Shown here: piece after piece, positions 43,912-52,651 of the stretch
Layout of the letters: each line of letters starts with the position of its first letter
How positions within the stretch are numbered: the stretch's first letter is position 1
From: Pseudomonas frederiksbergensis
GTDB taxonomy: Bacteria; Pseudomonadota; Gammaproteobacteria; Pseudomonadales; Pseudomonadaceae
DNA length: 64,000 nt
Direction: 5' to 3'
NCBI RefSeq assembly: GCF_003732665.1
Contig: NZ_MOBP01000013.1
Span: forward strand, 1 to 64,000
Program-made: the position numbers and the translations under genes
The notes under the pieces: model-generated
Database searches by the model: none
What the model was told of the DNA's origin: nothing
The model's input: only the letters and a program-made list of their open reading frames with translations

Positions 43912-44543
43912 CTCGAACTCAGAAAACCGTCTTCATCCTCGTTGCCCTGATCGCGTTGGTTTTGGGCCTGACCGTGAACAAAGTGCTGTCCGGCAAAGGC
44001 CAGGGCGACCCGACGGCCCTGATCGACGCAGGGATCATCCTGTTGCCGCAAAGCCGCAACCTGCCGGACGTGACCATGACCGACGTGGACGGTAAACCGG
44101 TGCTGGTCAACGAGCTGAAAGGCAAGTGGAGCCTGCTGTTCTTCGGCTACACCTTCTGCCCGGATATCTGCCCGACCACCCTCGCCCAGTTGCGCCAGAT
44201 CAAGAGTGAACTGCCGCCAGAGGCCGTGGCCAAGTTGCAGGTCATCCTGGTCAGCGTCGACCCGAACCGCGACACGCCCAAGCAGCTCAAACAGTACCTG
44301 GGCTACTTCGACCCGCAGTTCCAGGGTTTAACCGCGTCGAGCGTGGATGACATCCAGAAACTGGCCAACGCAGTAAGTATTCCGTTTATTCCGGCGGACA
44401 CCAGCAAGCCGAACTACACCGTCGACCACAGCGGCAACCTCGCGGTGATCGGGCCGGACGGCACCCAGCGCGGGTTCATCCGTGCACCGTTGAACAACAC
44501 CAAACTGGTGGCGCAATTGCCGGTGATGCTCAAGCGCAACTAA
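43908..44543 (+). CDS. SCO family copper chaperone (SenC/PrrC)
   Basis: 211 residues: one N-terminal membrane helix, then a thioredoxin-like domain with the copper motif FCPDICPT (Cys84, Cys88) and His174 in TVDHSGNLAV. SCO proteins bring copper to the CuA site of subunit II. ATGA overlap with cyoE shows coupling; it is the last gene of the oxidase cluster, followed by a REPIN. Confidence 0.94.
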   Translation: MTRTQKTVFILVALIALVLGLTVNKVLSGKGQGDPTALIDAGIILLPQSRNLPDVTMTDVDGKPVLVNELKGKWSLLFFGYTFCPDICPTTLAQLRQIKSELPPEAVAKLQVILVSVDPNRDTPKQLKQYLGYFDPQFQGLTASSVDDIQKLANAVSIPFIPADTSKPNYTVDHSGNLAVIGPDGTQRGFIRAPLNNTKLVAQLPVMLKRN

Positions 44544-44561
44544 TTCAGGAGACACCGCCCC

Positions 44562-44655
44562 CCTGTGGGAGCGGGCTTGCTCGCGAAAGCGCTAGGTCAG
44601 CCAACATATAGGCTGAATGACACACCGCATTCGCGAGCAAGCCCGCTCCCACAGG
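44562..44655. repeat. REPIN, type TGTGGGAGCGGGCTTGCTCGCGAA
   Basis: Arms CCTGTGGGAGCGGGCTTGCT-CGCGAA (from 44562) and the inverse ending at 44655; the spacer again contains GAATGACACACCGC, similar to the spacer of the REPIN at 26247. It lies between the SCO gene and the terminator shared with metQ. Confidence 0.9.
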
Positions 44656-44671
44656 GGTCGGTTTTTCAGTC

Positions 44672-44704
44672 AAAAAAAGGGGACGCTCATGTCGTCCCCT
44701 TTTT
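44672..44704. terminator. Bidirectional terminator between the cox cluster and metQ
   Basis: AAAAAAAGGGGACG, loop CTCATGT, CGTCCCCTTTTT: a strong stem with A and T tails, ending the met operon on minus and the oxidase cluster on plus. Confidence 0.9.
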
Positions 44705-44719
44705 CGTTACATCCGCAGA

Positions 44720-45490
44720 TCAGAACGCCGGCAGTACCGCGCCTTTGTACTTCTCGAGAATGAACGCTTTCACTTCCGGGCTGTGCAGCGCGGCAACCAG
44801 TTTCTTCATCGCGTCGCTGTCCTTGTCGTCCGGGCGGGCGACCAGGATGTTCACGTATGGCGAGTCGTTGCCTTCGATCACCAGCGCATCCTTGGACGGA
44901 TCAAGCTTGGCTTCCAGCGCATAGTTGGTGTTGATCAGCGCCAGGTCGACCTGGGTCAGCACGCGGGGAATGGTCGCGGCTTCCAGTTCGCGGAATTTCA
45001 GGTCCTTGGAGTTTTCGGTGATGTCCTTGACCGTCGACAGGATGTTATTCGGCTCCTTCAACTTGATCAGGCCAGCCTTCTGCAGCAGCAACAGCGCACG
45101 ACCGCCGTTGGTGGCGTCGTTCGGGATCACCACGTTGGCGCCGCCAGGCAATTCGTCCAATTTCTTCAACTTGCTGGAGTAAGCGCCCAGGGGTTCGAGG
45201 TGCACGCCGGCCACGGCAACGAGGTTGGTGCCCTTGGCCTTGTTGAACTCATCCAGGTACGGCTGGTGCTGGAAGAAGTTGGCGTCCAGGCGCTTTTCGG
45301 CGACTTGCACGTTCGGCTGGATGTAATCGGTGAAGACCTTGACCTTCAGGTCCACGCCTTCTTTGGCCAGGGCCGGTTTCACGAACTCCAGAATCTCCGC
45401 GTGCGGGACTGGGGAGGCGGCAACGGTCAGTTCGTCCGCCTGGGCGGAAAACGCCGCTACAGCAGCCAATGCGACGAGTAGTTTTTTCAT
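44720..45490 (-). CDS. metQ: Methionine-type ABC transporter substrate-binding protein (NlpA/MetQ family)
   Basis: 256 residues, signal peptide cut near SAQA. TVAASPVPHAEILEFVKPAL, FTDYIQPNVQVAEKRLDANF followed by FQHQPYLDEF and ALINTNYALEAKLDPSKDAL are MetQ signatures. Unlike E. coli MetQ it has no lipobox cysteine, so it should be a free periplasmic protein. Third gene of metN-metI-metQ. Confidence 0.9.
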   Translation of the reverse strand: MKKLLVALAAVAAFSAQADELTVAASPVPHAEILEFVKPALAKEGVDLKVKVFTDYIQPNVQVAEKRLDANFFQHQPYLDEFNKAKGTNLVAVAGVHLEPLGAYSSKLKKLDELPGGANVVIPNDATNGGRALLLLQKAGLIKLKEPNNILSTVKDITENSKDLKFRELEAATIPRVLTQVDLALINTNYALEAKLDPSKDALVIEGNDSPYVNILVARPDDKDSDAMKKLVAALHSPEVKAFILEKYKGAVLPAF

Positions 45491-45564
45491 TCAGCTAACT
45501 CCTTGTGGGCGCCCGTGTGGCGCCTGCCAGCGAATGGCCGGCTCATGCATTTAATGACAAAAGC

Positions 45565-46260
45565 TTATTTACGCGAAAAGTGTACGACCAGCCTGTCGCC
45601 AACGGTCTGCAACACTTGAACCAGCACCAGCAGCAACACCACCGTGACGATCATCACGTCGGTCTGGAAACGCTGGTAGCCGAAACGGATCGCCAGGTCG
45701 CCCAGACCACCGGCGCCGACCACACCGGCCATCGCCGTGTAGGACACCAGTGTAATCGCCGTCACCGTAATCGCCGCGAAGATGCCCGGGCGGGCTTCCG
45801 GCAGCAACGCATTGATGATGATCTGGCGGGTCGTCGCGCCCATGGCCTGGGTTGCTTCGATGATGCCGCGATCCACTTCACGCAAAGCGGTTTCCACCAG
45901 GCGTCCGAAGAACGGCGTGGCGCCGATCACCAGCGGTGGGATCGCACCGGCGACCCCCAGCGATGTGCCGGTGATCAACACGGTGAACGGAATCATGACG
46001 ATCAGTAGAATGATGAACGGCAGCGACCGCAGGATGTTCACCACCAGCGACATCAGGCCATAGACCGCGCTGTTTGCCAGCAACTGGCGCGGGCTGCTCA
46101 GAAACAGCAGCACCCCCAGCGGCAGGCCGAGCAGAACAGTGAACAGCAACGAACCACCGAGCATCTGCAGGGTGTCGCTGGTGGCCAGGCCGATTTCCGC
46201 CCAGTCGATGTTTTTGAAGAATTCTTTGGCCGCTTCGAGATAGGCTTCGTAAGTTTCCAT
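45565..46260 (-). CDS. metI: Methionine ABC transporter permease
   Basis: 231 residues, five membrane helices with the inner-membrane coupling motif in EATQAMGATTRQIIINALLP (EAA loop). It forms the dimeric channel for methionine uptake with MetN. Its start shares one base with the metN stop. A 74-base gap separates it from metQ. Confidence 0.93.
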   Translation of the reverse strand: METYEAYLEAAKEFFKNIDWAEIGLATSDTLQMLGGSLLFTVLLGLPLGVLLFLSSPRQLLANSAVYGLMSLVVNILRSLPFIILLIVMIPFTVLITGTSLGVAGAIPPLVIGATPFFGRLVETALREVDRGIIEATQAMGATTRQIIINALLPEARPGIFAAITVTAITLVSYTAMAGVVGAGGLGDLAIRFGYQRFQTDVMIVTVVLLLVLVQVLQTVGDRLVVHFSRK

Positions 46261-47267
46261 CAGCGCAGCACCTCCATGTGGACGTCAGCCGCGGTGAAGA
46301 GGCCGAACGCAGCCTCCATGTCGCCACCGGTGACGGCCAGGGTCAGTTGCCCGTAAGGGACGTCTTTGATGCGGTCGATACGACCGGCGAGGATGCTGTA
46401 GTCCACACCGGTTTCCCGGGCGACGGTGCCGAGTAACGGCGCGTAGGTCGCTTCACCCTGGAACGTCAGACGCACGATGCGCCCCGGTACGTGGGAAAAG
46501 TCGTCGCGCTGTTCGCTTTCGTCAATCTGCTCGTCTTCCTGCACGAAACGCTTGGTGGTCGGGTGCTTCGGATGAAGGAACACCTCGGCCACCGTGCCTT
46601 GCTCGACGATCACTCCGGCGTCCATCACTGCCACTTGGTCGCAGACCCGACGGATCACGTCCATCTCGTGGGTAATCAGAACGATGGTCAGCTTCAGCTC
46701 GCGGTTGATCTCGGCCAGCAATTGCAGGACCGACGCAGTGGTCTGCGGATCCAGGGCGCTGGTGGCTTCGTCGCAAAGCAGGATTTTCGGCTTGGTCGCC
46801 AGGGCGCGGGCGATGCCGACGCGCTGCTTCTGGCCACCGGACAACTGCGCCGGGTACTTCTTGGCATGGTCGGACAGGCCCACTCGCGCCAGCAATTCGG
46901 CCACGCGCTGGTCGATCTCACTGCGAGAGAGTTCACCGGCCAGGGTCAGCGGCAGCGCGACGTTGTCGGCCACGGTCTTGGACGCCAGCAAGTTGAAGTG
47001 CTGGAAGATCATCCCGACCTGCTGGCGAAAACGCCGCAGGCTGTTGGCATCCAGTGCGGTGACTTCTTCGCCATCGACGAAGATCTTGCCGCCACTGGAA
47101 TTCTCCAGGCGATTGATCAGACGCAGCAGGGTACTTTTTCCCGCACCGGAATGACCGATCAGACCGAAGACCTGACCGTTCTCAATCGTCAGACTGGTCG
47201 GATGCAGGGCGGGAATATCCTTACCGGCGACGCGGTAAGTCTTATGGACGTTTTGAAACTCGATCAC
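46260..47267 (-). CDS. metN: Methionine ABC transporter ATP-binding protein
   Basis: 335 residues. Walker A GHSGAGKST, signature LSGGQKQRV, Walker B KILLCDEATSALD, followed by a C-terminal NIL regulatory domain (VRLTFQGEATYAPLLGTVAR...) that binds methionine and gives feedback inhibition. Start is GTG at 47267 with AAGG eight bases upstream. It opens the met operon; I did not find a clear regulator site. Confidence 0.94.
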   Translation of the reverse strand: MIEFQNVHKTYRVAGKDIPALHPTSLTIENGQVFGLIGHSGAGKSTLLRLINRLENSSGGKIFVDGEEVTALDANSLRRFRQQVGMIFQHFNLLASKTVADNVALPLTLAGELSRSEIDQRVAELLARVGLSDHAKKYPAQLSGGQKQRVGIARALATKPKILLCDEATSALDPQTTASVLQLLAEINRELKLTIVLITHEMDVIRRVCDQVAVMDAGVIVEQGTVAEVFLHPKHPTTKRFVQEDEQIDESEQRDDFSHVPGRIVRLTFQGEATYAPLLGTVARETGVDYSILAGRIDRIKDVPYGQLTLAVTGGDMEAAFGLFTAADVHMEVLR

Positions 47268-47531
47268 GTAGCGAACCTTGTGGGGCGCGTTGGAATGGGA
47301 TCAGCGGTTAGCCGGGCGCGCATTTTAGCCTGTCCGTATAGAGGTTATTAGCATTTATTCCGCATTCAACCTTTCATTTGGCAATAACGCGATCAAAGGT
47401 CATAAAAAAGGAACGGTCAAAAACCCCATCAGTCACTAATAAGGCAACTCGAAAACACCCCCGGTGCCGTGCCAGGGGAATGCATAAGCGTCCTGGCTAA
47501 GGCAGGAATCGCCACGAGGAGTTTACGACTG

Positions 47532-49670
47532 ATGAGTACTAAAAAGCCTGCCGCACCCAAAAGCGCACTGGCCGGGACCGATACCCTGGACCGCGGCAAT
47601 ACAAACGCCAAGCTCGACAGCCTGGAGAAATTTCGCTCCGACGCCACCGAACAGGCCCTGCGCACTAACCAGGGAGTGAAGGTTTCGGATAACCAGAACA
47701 CCCTGAAGGTCGGCGCCCGCGGGCCGTCGCTGCTGGAAGATTTCATCATGCGTGAAAAAATCACGCATTTTGACCATGAGCGCATCCCGGAGCGCATCGT
47801 CCACGCCCGCGGCACCGGCGCCCATGGTTTCTTCCAGACCTACGAGAACCATTCCGCGCTGACAAAGGCGGGATTCCTACAGGACCCAGGGCAGAAAACC
47901 CCGGTGTTCGTGCGCTTTTCCACTGTGCAAGGCCCACGCGGGTCAGGCGATACCGTGCGGGACGTACGCGGTTTCGCCGTGAAGTTCTTCACCGACGAAG
48001 GCAACTTCGACCTGGTGGGCAACAACATGCCGGTGTTCTTCATCCAGGACGCGATCAAGTTTCCCGACTTCGTGCATGCGGTCAAACCCGAGCCCCACAA
48101 TGAAATACCTACCGGCGGCTCGGCCCATGACACGTTCTGGGACTTCGTCTCGCTGCAACCCGAATCGGCGCACATGGTCATTTGGGCGATGTCGGACCGG
48201 GCGATCCCGAAAAGCCTGCGCAGCATGCAGGGCTTCGGTGTGCACACGTTCCGCCTGGTGAATGCCGAGGGCAAATCGCGCTTCGTCAAATTCCACTGGC
48301 GCCCTACCGCCGGCACTTGCTCGCTGGTGTGGGATGAGGCGCAGAAGCTCGCCGGTAAAGACACTGACTACCACCGTCGCGATCTCTGGGAATCCATCGA
48401 GATCGGGGACTACCCGGAATGGGAATTGGGCGTACAGGTCATCGAGGAAGAAAACGAGCACAGCTTCGACTTCGACATCCTTGACCCGACCAAGCTGATT
48501 CCGGAAGAAATCGTCCCGATCACGCCACTGGGCAAAATGGTGCTGAACCGCAACCCGGATAACTTCTTCGCTGAAACCGAGCAGGTCGCGTTCTGCCCCG
48601 GGCATATCGTGCCGGGCATCGATTTCTCCAACGATCCGCTGCTACAAGGCCGGTTGTTTTCCTACACCGATACGCAGATCAGCCGACTCGGCGGGCCGAA
48701 TTTTCACGAGATCCCGATCAACCGCCCGGTGGCGCCGTTCCATAACGGCCAGCGCGATGCTTTGCACCGCATGACCATCGACAAGGGGCGCGCATCCTAC
48801 GAACCGAACTCGATTGACGGTGGCTGGCCGAAGGAAACCCCGCCAGCGGCGAAGGATGGCGGCTTCGAGACGTATCCGGAACGCATCGACGCGAACAAGA
48901 TCCGCCAGCGTAGCGAGTCGTTCGGCGATCACTTCTCCCAGGCGCGGCTGTTTTTTCACAGCATGAGCAAGCACGAGCAGGAACACATCATCTCGGCCTA
49001 CAGCTTCGAGCTGGGCAAGGTTGATCGGTTGTGGATTCGTGAGCGGCAGGTCAATGAGATCCTGGCCAATATCGATCTGGAACTGGCCAAGCGTGTGGCG
49101 CAGAACCTGGGGCTGCCGGCGCCGAAAGCGGGGACCGTGGACGTGCCAAAAACGTCGCTGGACCGCTCGCCGGCCCTGAGCCAGGCCAACTTGCTGCCAG
49201 AGAACATCAAGACCCGAAAAGTGGCGATCCTTGCCGCCAACGGCGTCGATGGTGCCGCGATTGATGCGATGAAAAAGGCACTGGCGACAGAGGGGGCTCA
49301 CGCCAAACTGCTTGGCCCGACGTCTGCTCCGGTGACAACCGCCGATGGCAAATCACTGCCGGTGGATGCATCGATGGAAGGCTTGCCCTCCGTAGCGTTC
49401 GACGCGGTGTTCGTGCCCGGTGGCGCGGCGTCGATCAAGGCGTTGAGCACCGATGGCGTGGCGCTGCATTACTTGCTGGAAGCGTACAAACACCTGAAGG
49501 CGATCGCGTTGCATGGCGAGGCCAAGCAACTGCTGGATGTGTTGAAACTGGAGGCGGATGCGGGCTTGATCGTTGGCGCGGATGCCAAGTTGTTCAAGGC
49601 GTTTTTTGCCGCGATTGGGCAACACCGGGTTTGGGATCGCGAGCCGAAGGCCAAGGCGATTCCGGCTTAG
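47532..49670 (+). CDS. katE: Large-subunit catalase (HPII type)
   Basis: 712 residues, the large class-II catalase with an extra C-terminal DJ-1/PfpI-like domain (from about residue 555: TRKVAILAANGVDGAAIDAM). Catalytic His91 lies in RIPERIVHARGTGAHGFF, the distal Asn in DLVGNNMPVFFIQDAIKFPD, and the proximal heme Tyr in RLFSYTDTQISRLGGPNF. GAGGAG ten bases before ATG 47532 fixes the start. Such catalases are usually RpoS-dependent stationary-phase enzymes. It is monocistronic and followed by a REPIN. Confidence 0.94.
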   Translation: MSTKKPAAPKSALAGTDTLDRGNTNAKLDSLEKFRSDATEQALRTNQGVKVSDNQNTLKVGARGPSLLEDFIMREKITHFDHERIPERIVHARGTGAHGFFQTYENHSALTKAGFLQDPGQKTPVFVRFSTVQGPRGSGDTVRDVRGFAVKFFTDEGNFDLVGNNMPVFFIQDAIKFPDFVHAVKPEPHNEIPTGGSAHDTFWDFVSLQPESAHMVIWAMSDRAIPKSLRSMQGFGVHTFRLVNAEGKSRFVKFHWRPTAGTCSLVWDEAQKLAGKDTDYHRRDLWESIEIGDYPEWELGVQVIEEENEHSFDFDILDPTKLIPEEIVPITPLGKMVLNRNPDNFFAETEQVAFCPGHIVPGIDFSNDPLLQGRLFSYTDTQISRLGGPNFHEIPINRPVAPFHNGQRDALHRMTIDKGRASYEPNSIDGGWPKETPPAAKDGGFETYPERIDANKIRQRSESFGDHFSQARLFFHSMSKHEQEHIISAYSFELGKVDRLWIRERQVNEILANIDLELAKRVAQNLGLPAPKAGTVDVPKTSLDRSPALSQANLLPENIKTRKVAILAANGVDGAAIDAMKKALATEGAHAKLLGPTSAPVTTADGKSLPVDASMEGLPSVAFDAVFVPGGAASIKALSTDGVALHYLLEAYKHLKAIALHGEAKQLLDVLKLEADAGLIVGADAKLFKAFFAAIGQHRVWDREPKAKAIPA

Positions 49671-49692
49671 AGAGGTGTTTCGCTAGGGAGGA

Positions 49693-49780
49693 CGCCTTCG
49701 CGGGCAAGCCTCGCTCCTACAGGGTTCGTGTGGTGTTCTGAACAACGCGAACCTGTAGGAGCGAGGCTTGCCCGCGAAGC
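49693..49780. repeat. REPIN, type TGTAGGAGCGAGGCTTGCCCGCGAAG
   Basis: Arms from 49693 and ending at 49780 around a spacer in which GGTTCGTGTGG-type and CGCGAACC words also pair. It separates the convergent katE and lipoprotein genes. It belongs to the same sequence type as the REPINs flanking the RAYT gene. Confidence 0.9.
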
Positions 49781-49782
49781 TT

Positions 49783-50499
49783 TTAGGGCTTACGCGGACT
49801 CAACACCATCTGCGCCGGAATGTTGCGCAAAATCTGCTTCTCCAGCTTCAGGTCAAACCCCGAATCCAGCTTCTTCACCCGTTTGGTGAGCAGCGTGGCC
49901 AGCCACGGGTAATCCTGGGTGCGCGGTGCCTGGATGCTCACGTCACACTGGTAATTCACCACATCCGTGGCAATCGCATCCAGTTGGCGGCGAAGTTTGC
50001 CCATATCGTTGAGGTTCAACGCAACTGTGGTGCTTTCAGCCGTAGGGTCGATCACTTTCGCTTTCGGCCGGGCTTCGGCCGCCATCAGCGCCGCTTCGGC
50101 CCGGTCCAGCTCTGCCTTGCGTGCATTGACGATGGCATTGTTCACCCCGCCAGTCAGCGCCGGGGCCTTGGGCATCAACGCCCGGGCACGACTCAGGGCA
50201 GTCGCGGCCGCGTTAACGTCACCTTTTTGCAGCACTATCTGGCTGCGGCGCAGATAGGCTTCGGCCAGTTGCCGTTGGTATTGCACAAGCGACGGGTCGT
50301 TGGGCGACTCAGCCTGCAAGGCGGCCAGTTGATCTTCGGCGGTGGCCAGCTCGCTGCTGGCCAGGTTTTGTTCCAGTTGTGCGATGGCCGTGGCCCGCGC
50401 ATCGGGGACCTCGGGGGCCGCCGGTGGCGTGCTTTGGCAAGCGCCCAGCAGCAGGGAAAATGCGGCAAGGAGCAGATAACGGGAGGCGAACGGCTTCAT
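49783..50499 (-). CDS. PA5502-family lipoprotein
   Basis: 238 residues with a lipobox LLLGAC (Cys20). Residues 35-150 are helical and repeat-like (alanine/glutamine-rich, TPR-like: AEDQLAALQAESPNDPSLVQ, YLRRSQIVLQKGDVNAAATA), followed by a beta-rich end. It is 37 bases downstream of znuB, in the same direction, so it may be co-transcribed with the zinc uptake genes. Function unknown. Confidence 0.83.
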   Translation of the reverse strand: MKPFASRYLLLAAFSLLLGACQSTPPAAPEVPDARATAIAQLEQNLASSELATAEDQLAALQAESPNDPSLVQYQRQLAEAYLRRSQIVLQKGDVNAAATALSRARALMPKAPALTGGVNNAIVNARKAELDRAEAALMAAEARPKAKVIDPTAESTTVALNLNDMGKLRRQLDAIATDVVNYQCDVSIQAPRTQDYPWLATLLTKRVKKLDSGFDLKLEKQILRNIPAQMVLSPRKP

Positions 50500-50536
50500 T
50501 CCTGCGACTCTCTATTTGCGCAAAAAACGAGCAAGT

Positions 50537-51325
50537 CTACACCCCTCGACGGGGCAGGACAAAACTCAGCAGAAACAGCGCGGCGGCCGTCACCACAATC
50601 GACGGGCCCGCCGGGGTGTCCTTGAACCATGACAACGCGAGCCCGCCACACACCGCGAGCATGCCCAGCAGGCTCGCGCCCACTGCCATCTGCTCCGGCG
50701 AGCGGGCGTGACGTTGTGCCGCAGCCGCCGGGATGATCAACAGCGAAGTAATCAGCAACACACCGACGATTTTCATCGCCACGGCGATCACCACGGCGAT
50801 CAGCAACATCAGGGTCAAACGCAACGCCGCTACCGGCAAACCTTCCACCGTGGCCAATTCTTCGTGCACGGTGATTGCCAGCAGTGGTCGCCACAACGTC
50901 ACCAGCAACGCCAGTACCGCCGCGCTGCCGCCGAGGATCCAGGCCAGATCGGTCGGGCTGATCGCCAGCAGGTCGCCGAACAGATAGGCCATCAGGTCGA
51001 TCCGAACTTCGTGCATGAAGCTTAGTACCACCAGACCCAACGAGAGGGTGCTGGGTGCGAGAATTCCCAAAAGAGTGTCGGACGCCAGCGGCTGACGCTG
51101 TTGCAAGGTCACCAGCAGCACCGCCAGCAGCAGGCAGCCAACGGTGACTGCAACGGTGGGGCTGACATCCAGCAAGAAGCCCAGGGCCACGCCCAGCAAC
51201 GCCGCGTGCGAGAGGGTGTCGCCGAAATAGGCCATGCGCCGCCAGACCACGAAAGAACCCAGCGGACCCGCGACCAAGGCCAGGGCCAGACCTGCAAGCA
51301 GGGCGTAGAGCAGAAAATCAGCCAT
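50537..51325 (-). CDS. znuB: Zinc ABC transporter permease
   Basis: 262 residues, about eight membrane helices, beginning MADFLLYALLAGLALALVAG and RRMAYFGDTLSHAALLGVAL, the metal-transporter permease signature. It overlaps znuC by eight bases. With ZnuA and ZnuC it imports zinc under Zur control. Confidence 0.94.
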   Translation of the reverse strand: MADFLLYALLAGLALALVAGPLGSFVVWRRMAYFGDTLSHAALLGVALGFLLDVSPTVAVTVGCLLLAVLLVTLQQRQPLASDTLLGILAPSTLSLGLVVLSFMHEVRIDLMAYLFGDLLAISPTDLAWILGGSAAVLALLVTLWRPLLAITVHEELATVEGLPVAALRLTLMLLIAVVIAVAMKIVGVLLITSLLIIPAAAAQRHARSPEQMAVGASLLGMLAVCGGLALSWFKDTPAGPSIVVTAAALFLLSFVLPRRGV

Positions 51326-52103
51326 GCTTGCAGCTATCTCCGTGAACGTGGGGTTGGGCCGACGGGGCCGCGCTGACCACCGAGCCGTGCAGGTCGTGGG
51401 CGTGGTCGTGATGGTGGTGATAAATCGCCAGGCTCTGGGCGTTCTTGCCAAACAGCTCGACGAAGGCCGGATCGCCGCTGACCTGTTCCGGGTGCCCGGA
51501 GCAGCAGACGTGGCGATTCAGGCAAACCACCTGGTCGGTGGTGCTCATCACCAGGTGCAAATCGTGGGAAACCATCAACACGCCGCAACCGTGACGGTCC
51601 CGCAGGCGCGTGATCAGGCTGTACAGCTCGGCCTGGCCCGCCACATCGACGCCTTGCACCGGTTCGTCGAGCACCAGCAGCTCCGGCTCGCGCAACAACG
51701 CACGGGCCAGCAGCACCCGTTGCATTTCGCCACCGGAAACACTTTGCACCGGGCTGTCGATGACCTGCTCGGCGCCGACTTCCTTGAGTGCCGCCAAGGC
51801 GCGGGCACGGTCTACACCGGGCACCAGACGCAGAAAGCGCAGCACCGAGAGCGGCAGGGTTGGATCGACGTGAAGTTTTTGCGGCATGTAACCGACGCGC
51901 AGCTTCGGTTTGCGCCAGACGCTGCCGCTGTCTGGCTTCAACAGGCCGAGCACGGCGCGTACCAGGGTGGTCTTGCCGGCACCGTTGGGGCCGATCAGGG
52001 TGACGATCTGCCCCGGTTCGACGCTCAGATCGATGTTTTCCAGCACGTTTTGCCCGGCAAACGTGACGGCGACCTGTTCAAGACGGATCAGCGCGTTGCT
52101 CAT
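51318..52103 (-). CDS. znuC: Zinc ABC transporter ATP-binding protein
   Basis: 261 residues. Walker A GPNGAGKTT, signature SVSGGEMQRV, Walker B LLVLDEPVQGVD. The C-terminus is histidine-rich (IYHHHHDHAHDLHG and HVHGDSCKHG), usual for ZnuC and likely a zinc sensor or buffer. ATG 52103 shares a base with the zur stop, so zur-znuC-znuB form one operon. Confidence 0.95.
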   Translation of the reverse strand: MSNALIRLEQVAVTFAGQNVLENIDLSVEPGQIVTLIGPNGAGKTTLVRAVLGLLKPDSGSVWRKPKLRVGYMPQKLHVDPTLPLSVLRFLRLVPGVDRARALAALKEVGAEQVIDSPVQSVSGGEMQRVLLARALLREPELLVLDEPVQGVDVAGQAELYSLITRLRDRHGCGVLMVSHDLHLVMSTTDQVVCLNRHVCCSGHPEQVSGDPAFVELFGKNAQSLAIYHHHHDHAHDLHGSVVSAAPSAQPHVHGDSCKHG

Positions 52104-52585
52104 CAAGCCCCCTGGCAACCCGAGCAGAGCCCGACCACTTCGACGGTCTGGGCTTCCACCACGAACCCGACATCCTTGGCGCTGATGACAATCGCATCGC
52201 TGATGGATTTCTGTTCCAGCTCGATGGCGGCGTGGCATTCGCGGCAAATCAGGAACTGGCCCTGGTGGGCGTGCTCCGGATGATTGCAGCCAACGAAGGC
52301 GTTGAGCGAGGAGATGCGGTGTACGAGGCCGTTTTCCAGCAGGAAATCCAGGGCGCGGTACACGGTCGGCGGCGCGGCACGGCGGCCATCCTGCTCGCTG
52401 AGCACCGCCAGAATGTCGTAGGCACCCAGCGGTTTATGGCTTTGCCACACCAGTTCCAGCACCCGCCGGCGCAGGGCGGTCAGGCGCAGGCCTTGACGTG
52501 CGCACAGGGCATCGGCCTCAGACAATGCGCTGTGAACGCAATGAGAGTGGTCGTGGGGACGGCTGGCAATCGGTGTTTTAGGCAT
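52103..52585 (-). CDS. zur: Zinc uptake regulator Zur (Fur family)
   Basis: 160 residues. Winged helix in the first 90 residues, then the zinc-binding dimer domain with CNHPEHAHQGQFLICRECHA and a terminal CSGCQGA. The N-terminus HDHSHCVHS is also histidine-rich. With zinc bound it represses znuA and the zur-znuCB operon, which are divergent across a 66-base gap. Confidence 0.94.
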   Translation of the reverse strand: MPKTPIASRPHDHSHCVHSALSEADALCARQGLRLTALRRRVLELVWQSHKPLGAYDILAVLSEQDGRRAAPPTVYRALDFLLENGLVHRISSLNAFVGCNHPEHAHQGQFLICRECHAAIELEQKSISDAIVISAKDVGFVVEAQTVEVVGLCSGCQGA

Positions 52586-52610
52586 GAGCGGCGACGAGTT
52601 TTGTGAGAGA

Positions 52611-52624
52611 CGTTATTATGTTAC
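52611..52624. promoter_or_regulatory. Candidate Zur box between zur and znuA
   Basis: CGTTATTATGTTAC is AT-rich with GTTA/TTAC-like ends and lies in the only gap between zur and znuA, overlapping the likely promoters. It resembles GTTATaaTATAAC-type Zur boxes in its left half; the right half is imperfect. Confidence 0.45.
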
Positions 52625-52651
52625 CCGTTCTCGCCTCTTCGAGTGGTCATC

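Noticed and set aside
47268..47531. Methionine riboswitch or MetJ-like box before metN or katE
   Set aside because: I found no SAM riboswitch core or repeated AGACGTCT-type boxes; pseudomonads do not use MetJ as far as I know.
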